DNA of 64,000 bases, taken from positions 158,753,241 to 158,817,240 of the forward strand of contig OX422221.1 in assembly GCA_949130495.1 (NCBI GenBank). Reading direction: 5' to 3'. The position numbers were made by a program, and so were the translations under genes. Position 1 is the first letter of the stretch, and the number at the start of each line of letters is the position of its first letter. Shown in pieces: positions 50,968 to 61,739 of the stretch. The notes beneath the pieces are model-generated. The model did not search any database and was not told the origin of the DNA. It saw only the letters and a program-made list of their open reading frames with translations. This DNA is from Sambucus nigra. Taxonomy: Eukaryota; Streptophyta; Magnoliopsida; Dipsacales; Adoxaceae.

Positions 50968-52134
50968 TTAGGTCATACCTGTGATGAAAAGCTCTGGATA
51001 TTGCTCCCGCATATCCTCCTCCCGCTCCCAGCTAGACTCATCAATGTTGTGATGACCCCACTGTACTCTAACTAGTGGAACAACCTTGGATCGTAATTTC
51101 CGCTCGCTACGGTCTAGGATAGCCACCGTCCTCTCCTCATATGAGATGTCTGGCTATAAATCAATTTCTTCGAGTGGAATGTGCCAGAAGTCCCTCACAC
51201 TCCTGCGATATTTCTTCAGCGATGCTACATGGAACACGTCGTGTATTCGCTGAAGATGCTCCGGTAATCCCAGCCTGTAGGCTACAGGCCCCACCCTCTC
51301 GATAATAGGGAAAGGTACCACGTACCTCGGTGCTAGCTTACCCTTCTTGCCGAATCTCATCACCCCTTTCATGGGAGACACCCTGACCAATACCTGATCC
51401 CCAATCTCTAGCTCCACGTGCCTCCGTGAAGCATCGGCGTAACTTTTTTGCCTATCCTGAGCTATCCGAATCCTCCCTCGGATCAGCTCTATCTTGGAAG
51501 ATGTCTCCTGAACAATCTCCGGCCCCAACAATTTTTTGTCCCCCACCTCTAACCAACAAGCGGGTGAACGACAAGGTCTCCCGTCTAATGCCTCGAATGG
51601 TGCCATGCCGATCGTGAATTGGTAAGAGTTATTATACGCAAACTCTACCAGAGGAAGATATTTCTCCCAACCTCCCCCAAAGTCTAGTATACACATTCTG
51701 AGCATATCTTCCAACATCTGATTGACTCTCTCGGTCTTCCCGTCAGTCTGTGGGTGATAGGTTGTATTCAAACGTAACTCCGTGCCCATGGCCTCCTAAA
51801 AACTTTGCCAAAAATGGGCCACAAAGATCTTGTCCCTATCCGACACAATATTAATCGTTACCCCGTGCAGTTTAACAATTTCCTCTATGAATAGCTGTGC
51901 ATAACGCATCGTCTCAAAGTCTGTGCGAACTGGTAGGAAGTGGGCCACCTTGGTCAACCGATCCACAATAACCCATATGGAATCGTGACCCTTCTTTGAT
52001 GTCAGTAATCTTGTAATAAAGTCCATGGAGATGCTCTCCCACTTCCACACAGGAATTTCAAGTGGCTGTAGCATCCCTGATGGTCTCTGATGGTCAACTT
52101 TCACAAGTTGACACGTGGCACATTTCGAAACAAA
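50968..52134 (-). pseudogene. Tekay integrase with C-terminal chromodomain
   Basis: Continues the pol frame after a TAA at 52135. The zinc-finger Cys pair is in SKCATCQLVK, the core has ISMDFITRL (Asp), IVSDRDKIFVAHFWQSF (Asp) and HPQTDGKTERVNQ (Glu). GPY-type and C-terminal segments follow (RIHDVFHVASLKKY). After a TAG at 51154-51156 the same frame runs on to 50968 and encodes a chromodomain tail (VQWGHHNIDESSWEREEDM), which in intact relatives guides insertion to heterochromatin. Two stops (TAG at 51796 and 51154) replace positions where relatives have Gln. Confidence 0.85.
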
Positions 52135-54420
52135 TTATGCTATGTACCGTTTCATCCCTGCCCACCAATACTGTCTCCTCATATCTTGATACATCTTGTC
52201 CCCACCGGGATGTACCGCGAATTTTGATCCATGAGACTCCGTCATAACAGCGTGTCTCAATTCCGCACCCTCTGGCACAATCAACCTCCCATTATGGCGT
52301 AAGCCTCCCTCCGAGCTAATCGAGTACCCCTCTGCTCCCTCAGCTAGCAACTGGCTCACCCTATCCCGGCAGGTCTGATCCTCTGCCTGAGCCCCCACAA
52401 CCCTCATAATGATCTCTAGTGTGATGGATAATGCTGACATGCAAGCCCTGGCTACATCATCCTCATATTGAAGTTCTCTCCACTTCGCCTTCCAGACTTT
52501 TGATATTTCCCCAGTCGGTCTCCGACTCAATGCATCTGCCACCACATTAGCCTTACCAGGGTGATACTGAATATCAAACTGATAGTCTTTCACGAATTCT
52601 ATCCATCGCTTCTGTCTCATATTCAAATCCTTTTGAGTGAATAGATACTGAAGTGATTTGTGATCCGTGAATAGCGTGAATTGCTCCCCCAGGAGATAAT
52701 GTCTCCATATCCTCAAAGCAAAAACGACTGCTGCTAACTCCAGGTCATGAGTGGGGTAATTCTTCTCGTGGGTCTTTAGCTTCCTGGACGCATAAGCTAT
52801 AGCCCTTTCCTCCTGCTGAAGCACACCCCCAAGTCCTTGTAAGGATGCGTCAGTGTAAACCCAATACTCTAATCCTCCTTTCGGCAATGCAAGCACGGGT
52901 GCAGATGTCAACTTATCCTTTAACTCGTCGAAAGCTAATTGACAGTGATCATTCCAAGTGAAAGGTACCCCTTTACGGGTAAAATTCGTCAAAGGGCCCG
53001 CAATCTTCGAGAATCCTTTGATGAACCGTCTGTAATAACCGACCAACCCCAGAAAACTGCGCACTTCTGTCGGTGTCGTGGGCTGTCCCCACTCCCTCAC
53101 CGCCGATACTTTACTTGGATTCACCGCAATACCCCGGTCTGACACCACGTGGCCAAGGAACTGAACCTCCCGTAGCCAAAATCCACACTTACTGAATTTG
53201 GCATACATTTGGTGATCCCGTAATGTCTGTAACACTATATGTAGGTGCTCTGCGTGCTCCTCCTCGGTACGCGAGTAGATCAGAATGTCATCAATAAACA
53301 CGATAACAAACTGATCGAGAAACTCCCTGAATACTCTGTTCATGAGGTCCATGAACACTGCTGGTGCATTGGTGAGTCCGAATGGCATCACCCTGAACTC
53401 GTAAGATCCATACCGCGACAGGTTAGTGGTCTTCGGAACATCTTCCTCTCGAATACGTAGTTGGTGATATCCTGACCTTAAATTGACCTTAGAGAAATAA
53501 GACGCCCCTCTCAACTGGTCAAATAGGTCGTTAATCCTAGGCAACAGATACTTATTCCGTATCGTGGCCTTATTCAGCTCTCTATAGTCCACGTATAACC
53601 GTAGTGAGCCATCTCGCTTTTTCACAAATAACACCGGTGCACCCCACGGTGAAGTACTTCGTCGTATGAAACCCTGACCCAGAAGCTGCTGAATCTTCTC
53701 CCTCAGCTCACGCATCTCTGAAGGGGCCATACGATATGGGGCTCGAGCAATTGGTCTCGTCACCGGTGCTAAATCGATCACAAATTCAATTTCCCTGCTA
53801 GGTGGCAACCCTGGTATCTCCTGAAACACATTCTCAAAGTCTCTTACCACTGGAATCGAATCCAATGGAATAGCCACCTCCTGTGAGGTTTCCTCCTCAA
53901 TGTAATACAAATGCGTGCTTGAACCTCCCTTAGGTAGTGGCATTGCTATTAAGAACATCTCCTGTCCTGGAATGGAGAACACGATAGTCCTCTCGTAGAA
54001 ATCCACCGTCGCCCGATAACCTGCCAACCAATCCATACCCAAGATGACATCGTACCCCTCCATTTCTAACACTAGTAGGTCCGCTGCTAAACTAAGTCTC
54101 CCAATCAAAATGTCCAGACCTCGACAAATCGAGTGAATCGTGGCTCCGCTGCTAACTGGCGACTCTACCCACATCCGAAAACTACTCATAATCCCTAGTA
54201 GTCCGGCCCGTTTAGCAAAAATCATATTTAATAAATAAATGCAATGCTCCCGTATAAAAATATTACCCTTATAACCATGAATGAGAAACATACCCTCAAC
54301 TGCTGGCGGTGCTTGCTGTGCTGAAGGATTGGGAACATCCCGGACGTTATACACATGCCCGTAGTGCATCTGTCCCTGCTGCGGTGGGGCAGGTGCTGCT
54401 GCTGGCGGCATCTGTCCCCG
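52135..54420 (-). pseudogene. Tekay protease, reverse transcriptase, RNase H
   Basis: A 758-codon open stretch. Protease: MFLIHGY then IFIREHC...FAKRAGL. The active-site DTGA is not in this frame; one base over, TACGGGAGCATTGCATTTAT encodes [12 protein letters not shown] sequence, so paired indels moved it and Asp became Tyr. [14 protein letters not shown] is normal. Reverse transcriptase: [15 protein letters not shown] and the catalytic [10 protein letters not shown] are intact, but motif A reads [11 protein letters not shown], with Asn in place of the catalytic Asp of SKIDLRSGYHQ. RNase [41 protein letters not shown]. An integrase N-terminal His motif ([15 protein letters not shown]) precedes the TAA at 52135. 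Confidence 0.9.
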
Positions 54421-55512
54421 TTGCCCCCGTTGGGCCTCTTGCTGTTGACCTCTTCCCCTCTATGGGCACTCTCTCTTGAAATGCCTTGGCTGGCCACAGA
54501 CAAAACAACGTCTCTGACCGTTCCCCTATCGTTGGCCCTGATGTGGCTGGTCCTGCTGGCCTTCCCCATTGTTCCCTTGGTCCCGACGGCCCTGAGGAAC
54601 CTGTTGTTGCTGATTTGGGCCCGGATGCCCTTGCCTGAGTCCCTGACCTCCCGGACGGGACCCACCAGGTCTAAATCTCTTGGCCTGACTCTCCTGCTGG
54701 ATAAAAATTGGTTGACGAGTACGACTAGTGTCACTACCAGTAACCGCCTTGCCCTGCTGGCTCCGCTCACCTACTTCCTTACTCCCCATAGCATGGAAAT
54801 GATGATCCTGGCAATGTGCGAGGGCGGCATTAATGACATCTGTATAAGTCATTAATGTCGGATTCCCAATCAAATACTGCCTGATCTTCCAGGCTAAGCC
54901 ATTCATGAATCTTGACTTCTTCCACTCCTCATCGCTCACCTCATTTGGCACAAAGTTCGCCAAACGGGTGAACTCTTCTTCGTAGTCTGCCACTGATCGG
55001 TCTCCTTGAACTAAATCACTGAATTTCTTTCTCATCTCAGCCTTTACTACTGGTGGAACGTATTCGCGATCGAACCGCACCCCGGAGTCGAATGTCATCA
55101 TCATATTTCACTCCTCAGCTGTGGTAACTGACTCCCACCATCGTAAGGCTGCCTCCGACAGACGAAAGGAAGTAAGCATCTGTCTCTGCACCTCGGTACA
55201 CTCCCGTATGCGCATATGGCGCTGAACATTTCTCTTCCAGTCACAAGCCTCTATCATGTCTGTGCTACCCCAGAACTCTGGTGGGTGACCCTTCTGAAAG
55301 GTCTCCCTAACTCTCTGCCAAGACGGTGGCCCCACTGGACCCTGAACTACTGGTGCCACTGGAGGCGGTGCCTGGGGCTGTGGAAAGTGAGCTGCCATAG
55401 CTCTCATTGCTGTTTCGACCACCTGGGCCACTATCACTGCCACCTGAGTAGTGGAAATCAACTCCGGTGGGGGTGGTGGTAGCGGTACCTGTGGCTCCTG
55501 ATGAGCCTCCAT
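54421..55512 (-). pseudogene. Tekay gag (three stops)
   Basis: From the ATG at 55512: a Pro/Gln-rich N-terminus, capsid block RVRETFQKGHPPEFWGSTDM and RHMRIRECTEVQRQMLTSFR, then RSVADYEEEFTRLANFVP and a Gln/Gly/Arg-rich tail. A CCHC knuckle (CFVCGQPRHFKRECP) lies at 54507-54463. In-frame stops: TGA at 55108, TAG at 54526, TAG at 54460. Gag and pol are in one frame, so no frameshifting is needed in this lineage. Confidence 0.85.
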
Positions 55513-55738
55513 GATTCCATCCCTAGCCTCAGCCCTTTATGCTCTCTGCCTCTTCGGTGGCATCTGAAATAGATTGAATTGTATAAGTACACAATTTATA
55601 CAAAAATATACACAGCAGAAATACGATATCTCACAAGCGGAAAATGAATCAACAATCCTAATAATAGGGCTCTATAATAAACGAGTGCTACGCTGAAACG
55701 TAGAAAGCCGCACAGATCCTAAGGACACTAGAACCTGA

Positions 55739-55750
55739 TGCTCTGATACC
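55739..55750 (-). other. Tekay primer binding site
   Basis: TGGTATCAGAGC on the minus strand, three bases inside the LTR border at 55754: an exact initiator tRNA-Met site, followed by ATCAGGTTCTAG, which is shared with the element at 61742. Confidence 0.9.
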
Positions 55751-55753
55751 ATC

Positions 55754-57895
55754 TGTGACACCCCGCCTAATTAATCCCGGGTGATTAGTCCTAAGTCAAG
55801 TTAGAAAAGGTTTCTCAGTTGGTCCATTCTTAGCATCACTGTCGTCTTTAAATTACTAACCACCTAAGTGAGAAAAGTAGACTGGTGCCAATTTTTATCT
55901 TTCAATTAATTAAACAAAAAAAAACTCATGCGGAACATACAACAATACACAATCACAGTTAATTAAAATAACCATCCACAAATAAAATACCTAACCGAAT
56001 AAACCATCGGTCCAAATATCCAATACAAGTAAATATCAGAAAAACGTCTCAACAAGTCTACTACTGATAAATGAACTGTGAGCGACAAGCTCAGATAACT
56101 ATTAGAGAGTCTCTACAAGAATGGAAGAAGGAGGCATCTATCAAAACCCCGCAACATACACATGTGCTGCAGCAAGGATACCTGGAATAGAGTCAAGCTT
56201 GGCGCCCTTGTGGTTGGACACCTAAAAGGTTTTTAAAAGAATTTTATAGCAAGGGTTAGTACCCAAAACATTTGAAAACATTTAACAAATGATTAACTTG
56301 CAGTAATAAATAAATATGCATGCTCTTCATATTTTAGTTAGTGCCGCACTCTCTTGAGGACTTCCTCACCCCTCCCCTAATGTGCACTACTAACGCTTCC
56401 AATTAATTTACTAGGTCCTACGCTCCTGATCCATTGCTTATTTTAACCCTTGAACTTTACCTACTCTAAACGAGTATGCCTTAAATCATGATTTTTAAGT
56501 TATTATAAACGTCAACTTATTTGGATCATTACTCCTTTTAATTTCATATAACATTCACACCAGTTATACACCTAATACATTTTCACTATGTATTAATTAT
56601 CCCCTATATAATTATTTACCTAATTATATATTTAATCATATTACAGTAATCACAAACATACTGAAATAGCAATTAATACAAACTTTCGGCCGAGTAAGAA
56701 TACTCACAAAATATAAGTTTTTTTCCAAGTGCTATCTCACTAGGTGTATTCACGTAACCTAGTTATCCAAGTTAGATTCGCTCACTAACTTAGTTTAACA
56801 TACGAATTGGAGGCGGTCATATTCCTTTCCTGAAAGTGAGATGCTCCTCACCCAAATAATGGATGCTATGACCTGGGATTATACTTGCCCTACTCCTCAA
56901 GCTAGGGGATTCATCCACTACGCGCAACCTCCCCCTATAGCACTTGAGTATATAATAGTAATATTCAATCTCTGATATTAATGAACACACACTATATATA
57001 TATACTATCACGCACCGTATATATATATATAAATATAAAAATGTCCCGGCTACACCATGTACTAAATCCGTAACACAAGCCTATTTAATTTATTAAGAGT
57101 TTATGGTCCAACCCTAATTATTAATTAATATGTACATTAATTAATTTAGTCACCTTTGGTGTCGCCCCCACCATAAATTTGGACTTACTCTCGTAGCCCG
57201 AAATAACCTCACTCAAGTCTAAATTCTCGACTCTCGAATTTATAATCATGATGTGTCACCCAAAATTTCCTCAAATCCTAATTAACTCTACTTATGATTA
57301 ATTAGGTTTAAACCCAAGTATTAATTTCCCCATAATTAATTACATAAGGATTTTTTATATAAATTTTCTTTTATATACATAACTGGGCAGAATTGTCGAA
57401 ATCTGCCGACCTTCGATCGATCGACCCTAGACCTTCGATCGATCGATCGAACAGGTCTTCGTCTTCTTCGTGAAGACAGAATCAGCCATGGACGAAAATT
57501 TCCAAACCCTAATTCCTTCTACCAGTAACCTCAAGTCCTCTTAGCATTAATACATGTTAGAAACCTTATTAGGGACCTCCAGAATATCCACCAACATCAT
57601 CAATTCGTCCATTAACTACAATTTCTGAATTTGGGGAAAAATTCATCTTTAACCCTTAACCCATTTACATCCCAAATCCCTTCACCAAATTCGTTTCTAA
57701 TTATCCAGATATCATCCTACCAGATATGTATCAGTTAATAATATCAGATTTCTACCAGAATTCTCATTAAAATTCGTAAATCAGATTATCACTTTTCAAA
57801 ACCTCATGTTTATGCCATGAACACCCAAAACGAATTTTTGATCAAACACATCACATGAACATGAATTTCAAAACAGATTTAATACTATTGCAAGT
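55754..57895 (-). repeat. 5' LTR of the Tekay element, interrupted
   Basis: Matches 48162-50311 nearly base for base. At CAAGT (57891-57895) the match breaks where a new element starts; in the other LTR the sequence goes on CAAGTTATCCACTTGCC. Contains a palindrome pair at 57412-57451, with 22-bp offset. Confidence 0.9.
57412..57451. repeat. Palindrome pair in the Tekay 5' LTR
   Basis: TTCGATCGATCG at 57412-57423 and 57434-57445; the spacer has one change (ACCCTAGACC) from the copy at 49821. Confidence 0.85.
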
Positions 57896-58651
57896 TGTAA
57901 CACCCCAAGACTTTTGAGACTGAGAAATCTAATTTTAGGAAAATTAAATTTAATGAAATTGGAGAATTTTAAATTTTGGGAATTTAAGTCCAAAAATAGA
58001 GGACGTTTCAAAGTATGCCGGATGATATTTTTGAGGGTACCATCGATCCCGGAAGGGTCGAGATAGTCAAAATGACTGTCATTGGGTCTTATTTCGGCTC
58101 CGGAATGTTTTTAAGTTGTTTTGACTTAAATTGGAGTCAACGAGTCATTTAAAGTGTGTATTAACATTTAAAACTGGTATTTTGTTTTAAAAGGGGTGGA
58201 GGCTTACGGATGAAGCCATTTCTCATTTGAGAGAAAGAGAGAAAAGCCCTAGAGGGAGAAAGAAGAGAAAGAAGAAGGAAAGAAGAGAGAGAGGAAGAAA
58301 AAGCTTGGGATTTCCGGCCCTACCGCGACATCGAGGACGATCCAACCTCTACAAATCTGAGGCAAGTGTTTAATCTTGCTAAATAGCTATTTGTGTATTT
58401 CATTTCATAAATTGTGGGGTAAAGAAATGGTTTTTGGGTATTAATGTCAAAACCTAGATTTTTAGGTTTAATCTTGAAATCAATGTTTAAATTGAGAATT
58501 AATGGCATAGAAATGATTGGGATCAACTTTGGGTTGATTAATGGGCTTGAAATCACAAATTGTTGAAGGTTTAGGGGTTAGAAATGGAAAATTAGGGTTT
58601 TAAATTCGTGGGTTTTGATGAAGAAGAAGAACCCTTCAAAAATTGCAGGTC

Positions 58652-58851
58652 CGAATCGATTCGCCCCTCAAGCGAATCGATTCGGTTTGGTAAAAGTAGC
58701 AGGTCTGCATTGACCGAATCGATTCGGACCCCAAGCCGAATCGATTCGGCCTATTGCAGAAGCCCAGGTCTTTGGACCCGAATCGATTCGCCTGGGAGGC
58801 AGAATCGATTCGCTAGTCCGAATCGATTCGGAATAGGGCCGAATCGATTCG
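58652..58851. repeat. Array of eight CGAATCGATTCG palindromes
   Basis: Copies at 58652, 58673, 58715, 58737, 58779, 58801, 58819 and 58840 (each 12 bp; the 58801 copy starts with A). They come mainly as pairs with 21-22 bp offset; the 9-10 bp spacers are C-rich or G-rich (CCCCTCAAG, GACCCCAAGC, CCTGGGAGGC, GAATAGGGC). Because each unit is its own reverse complement, each pair can also form a 12-bp stem with a 9-10-nt loop. Confidence 0.95.
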
Positions 58852-60488
58852 GAAACAGGGCATTTTGAGGTATTTTATCCATAGTGAATTCAAACCCTTT
58901 TTGGTTGGGTTTATTGATTTGGAAGCCTTCTCTTATGATGAAAGAGATATGTTCTTGGAGACACACAAGGGGTTTCTCACACATTAGAATTTTGGGGACT
59001 CCTTAGGGTAATTTGGGAGAAAGGTATCCATGTATGTATTTGGAGTTATGTATAGAGATTTTGGGGGAAACCCTTTGGGATTGGGAATCCTAATTGGAGA
59101 GTAAAAAGTAGATGTAGATGTGATGTGAGGCTAAGAACTCTTAGGGAGATCTTAGACTAGGGTATTCACAAAAGTGATCGAACCATAGTCGAAATCGAGG
59201 GAAGTGAGGTTATTTGATGATTGAAAGAATGAGCTTGAGGCTTATAGACTATTAGTTATATGTATACCGATAGTCAAATGATTACTAGATTCTTTAATGC
59301 ACTCGGAGATATAGATGATATGTGTAGTGAAGGTTTCTACGCAAACTCTTGGGTGATAGCCCTAATGTTGAATATATATAGGTATAGATATATACATATG
59401 GTTTGGGAGACTATTCCTCATAGGAAAATGATCGAATATGTTTCAAGTATGGGATTATATTCACATATCAAGGTAAATCAAATGGAAATGGTGGTGACGG
59501 CTTGTGTATTGAGGATTAAGTATACTTATAGCCGGATATATATCTTATTCTTATGAATGAGAATTTATATATATATCTATGTATATATATAGATATATGG
59601 ATTAGGTGAATATGTGTATATATCTATATAGATATGAATATATGGATATATTTATGTTGTGGACATACATGGTATGGATATTTAAACCGTATATGATGGT
59701 TTATTATTTGATCACAAGATCGGATCATATGGATTATATATATTATGCATGTGAATGATATATATACTTATTTGGTTAAGCATACCCCGCTCATGCTATC
59801 ATTGGGAAGTTGCGCGCGTAGAGGGTGAGCATCCTGGTTTATAATGCAGGGTGTGGATATTCCCCAGGTCATAGTCGTCCCTTGTGATTATTATACATAT
59901 AGATATATATTTTTGGGATGAGACGTGGTGGGTATGTTTCGTCTCATTGCCGGTTGGAACTATGACCGCTTCCCGGGACGTCGTGTGCGTGTGTTTACCA
60001 CGAGATGGGTGTCGTTTAGTCCCACAACGGTGGCCCCAGTATTGCTACGTGAGCCGGGCACTGGGAAGATGATAGCACTGATGCAGTTTATCGGCGATAT
60101 ATATAGCCGGGTATATTATGTGCATGGCCTTGTACATCATATGTAGTATGTACACTTGGCTATTGGATTGATGATGATATATATATACGGTTAGAAATAA
60201 ATACCTATATATATATATTTATATATATATATCCTATAGACGAAAGGATATGGACTTGATGTAGTACATCTTAGATGATTATAGTGTGCTAGATTGATGG
60301 GGGTTGATATATCGCACATAAGGTATTATTTCGGTTACATCATCCCAAGGATATTATTGGAGGTTCTTTTATTTTATCTTATTTGTTTTCTTCTTTCTTT
60401 CTTTAGGAGTTATAGTTTAATAGTAATGCTAGTATATACTTGTATGTTGAGGATTATGGATCTCTAGGATCGACATTGCCCAGGAGTA

Positions 60489-60542
60489 GTGTAACGAGGT
60501 GGTTCCTTGTTTGGATTTCGCTTTGCGAGACACCTCACGCAC
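60489..60542 (+). ncRNA. Conserved hairpin motif, copy 1 (candidate RNA element)
   Basis: Outer arms GTGT/GCAC (60489-60492, 60539-60542), main arms GAGGTG/CACCTC (60496-60501, 60531-60536; all six pairs form), and a loop starting GTTCC that holds the inner hairpin TCGC-TTT-GCGA (60518-60528). Role unknown. Confidence 0.55.
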
Positions 60543-60626
60543 GAAAAGCAGTGCCATGTCGAGATTTGAGAGAAGTAATTCCATAGGTGGCATCTCGGAT
60601 CTCTGATCTTGACCTTGTCAGGAGTA

Positions 60627-60680
60627 GTGTAACGGGGCGGTTCCTTGTTTGGATTTCGCTTTGCGAGACTCCCCACGCAC
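60627..60680 (+). ncRNA. Conserved hairpin motif, copy 2
   Basis: Same layout as copy 1, 138 bp downstream. Main arms GGGGCG/CTCCCC (60634-60639, 60669-60674): five of six pairs, with the A-T pair of copy 1 replaced by G-C. The loop is identical to copy 1. Confidence 0.55.
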
Positions 60681-61739
60681 GAAACGTAGTACAATCTTGG
60701 GATTAGAGATAAGTCTTGCCATTATTCCATGTGCATGTTATTAAGTATATAAATTCTTACGCTTTTAGCCTATATAAGTGTGTATATATATATGTATGTA
60801 TATGTATAGGGGTAATGTTTTATGAATTATGATAATTATAATTCATGAGTTTATTAATTGGAATTCATTGAGCCTATTATGGCATAATTGTTGTAATCAT
60901 AATCTAATAGGATTAGAAACGGGTGGATCCTTAGATTATGACGGGAAGGTAGCTCTCGTGGATATAGGCTAGGCCTGATAAGTTAGGTTGTCCTAAAATC
61001 AATGGGGGTAATTTAACTAAAATTTGAGGACGCGAATAGGTGCGCGCCTTTAGATGAGAGGTGAGTTGGGGTTCCTCGAGAGTGCGGTCTCACTTATTTA
61101 TGAAATTAAGTACACCGGTATTTATTATGCACGGTTAACACTTGCTAAATATTTTACACATTCGGGGCTCTGACCCGTTTACTCTTCTCCCTCCTTCTTG
61201 TATATACATATATATATTTCCACAGGTATCCTACCGCATGGATGCCGGATGACCTTCTATCCAGAGTCTCGGGAGCCGTGACAGGTGCGGACTGTTGCGG
61301 GATGTTTCATGTAGCCGCTTCCTACTTCTGTAAAATTCTAGGTAGGATTCATGTTGTATATCGGGTTTGTACCCAAGGGATATTTATATAGATATTTATA
61401 TTCATTCCATTTCAGTTATTGTATTTGCTGTGATCCGACAGCTTATTCGGATCTACTTTTTGTAGTACATTCGGTTGTATTTAATTGGTTCATTTTATTT
61501 CTAGCATTTTATTTATTATAGTTCTTCCCTGCATCTCTCCTATTCTTTGATAGTTTTATAGTGTTGGGTTGTGTATGTTGCAAGTTTTAAATTTTTATAA
61601 CATCTCGCTTATACGATATCGGGTAGTTAGTCCTATATTATAGTACCGACAGTTGATGTTGAGACTGGACCATCTGGAATTCCTGATTTAATATAGTATA
61701 GGGCTGGCCACCCATTATTATTTTAAGCGGGGTGTTACA

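Larger units (their letters stand above)
48162..57895 (-). mobile_element. Tekay-lineage Ty3/gypsy chromovirus, nearly complete
   Basis: Minus-strand element: 5' LTR (57895-55754, cut by another insertion at 57896), initiator-Met primer site, single-frame gag-pol (55512-50968) ending in a chromodomain, polypurine tract, and 3' LTR (50932-48162). The reading frame contains six premature stops but is otherwise preserved; LTRs differ by about 2%. The RNase H region ([16 protein letters not shown]) and C-terminal chromodomain assign it to the Tekay/Del group. The last ~620 bp of its 5' LTR must lie past the window end, beyond the inserted element. Confidence 0.9.
57896..61739 (+). repeat. 5' LTR of the non-autonomous element
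   Basis: TGTAACACCCC...GGGGTGTTACA, 3844 bp. A TTTTAAAAGG box at about 58185-58194 precedes a GA-rich leader (58230-58305), suggesting transcription starts near 58200. Contains the eight-palindrome array (58652-58851) and two hairpin copies (60489-60542, 60627-60680). Short frames in it are not genes. Confidence 0.9.

Noticed and set aside
54355..54855. 166-codon plus-strand frame over the Tekay gag
   Set aside because: Shadow of the GC-rich gag coding region; Leu/Pro-rich without a domain.
58652..58851. Regular short repeats taken for a CRISPR array
   Set aside because: Plant nuclear context, 12-bp palindromic units, spacers of 9-10 bp or variable length with related sequence, and no cas genes.
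58608..58868. 86-codon frame with repeated Glu-Ser-Ile-Arg and Asn-Arg-Phe motifs
   Set aside because: It is the translation of the palindrome array in an LTR; the apparent peptide repeat follows from the DNA repeat.
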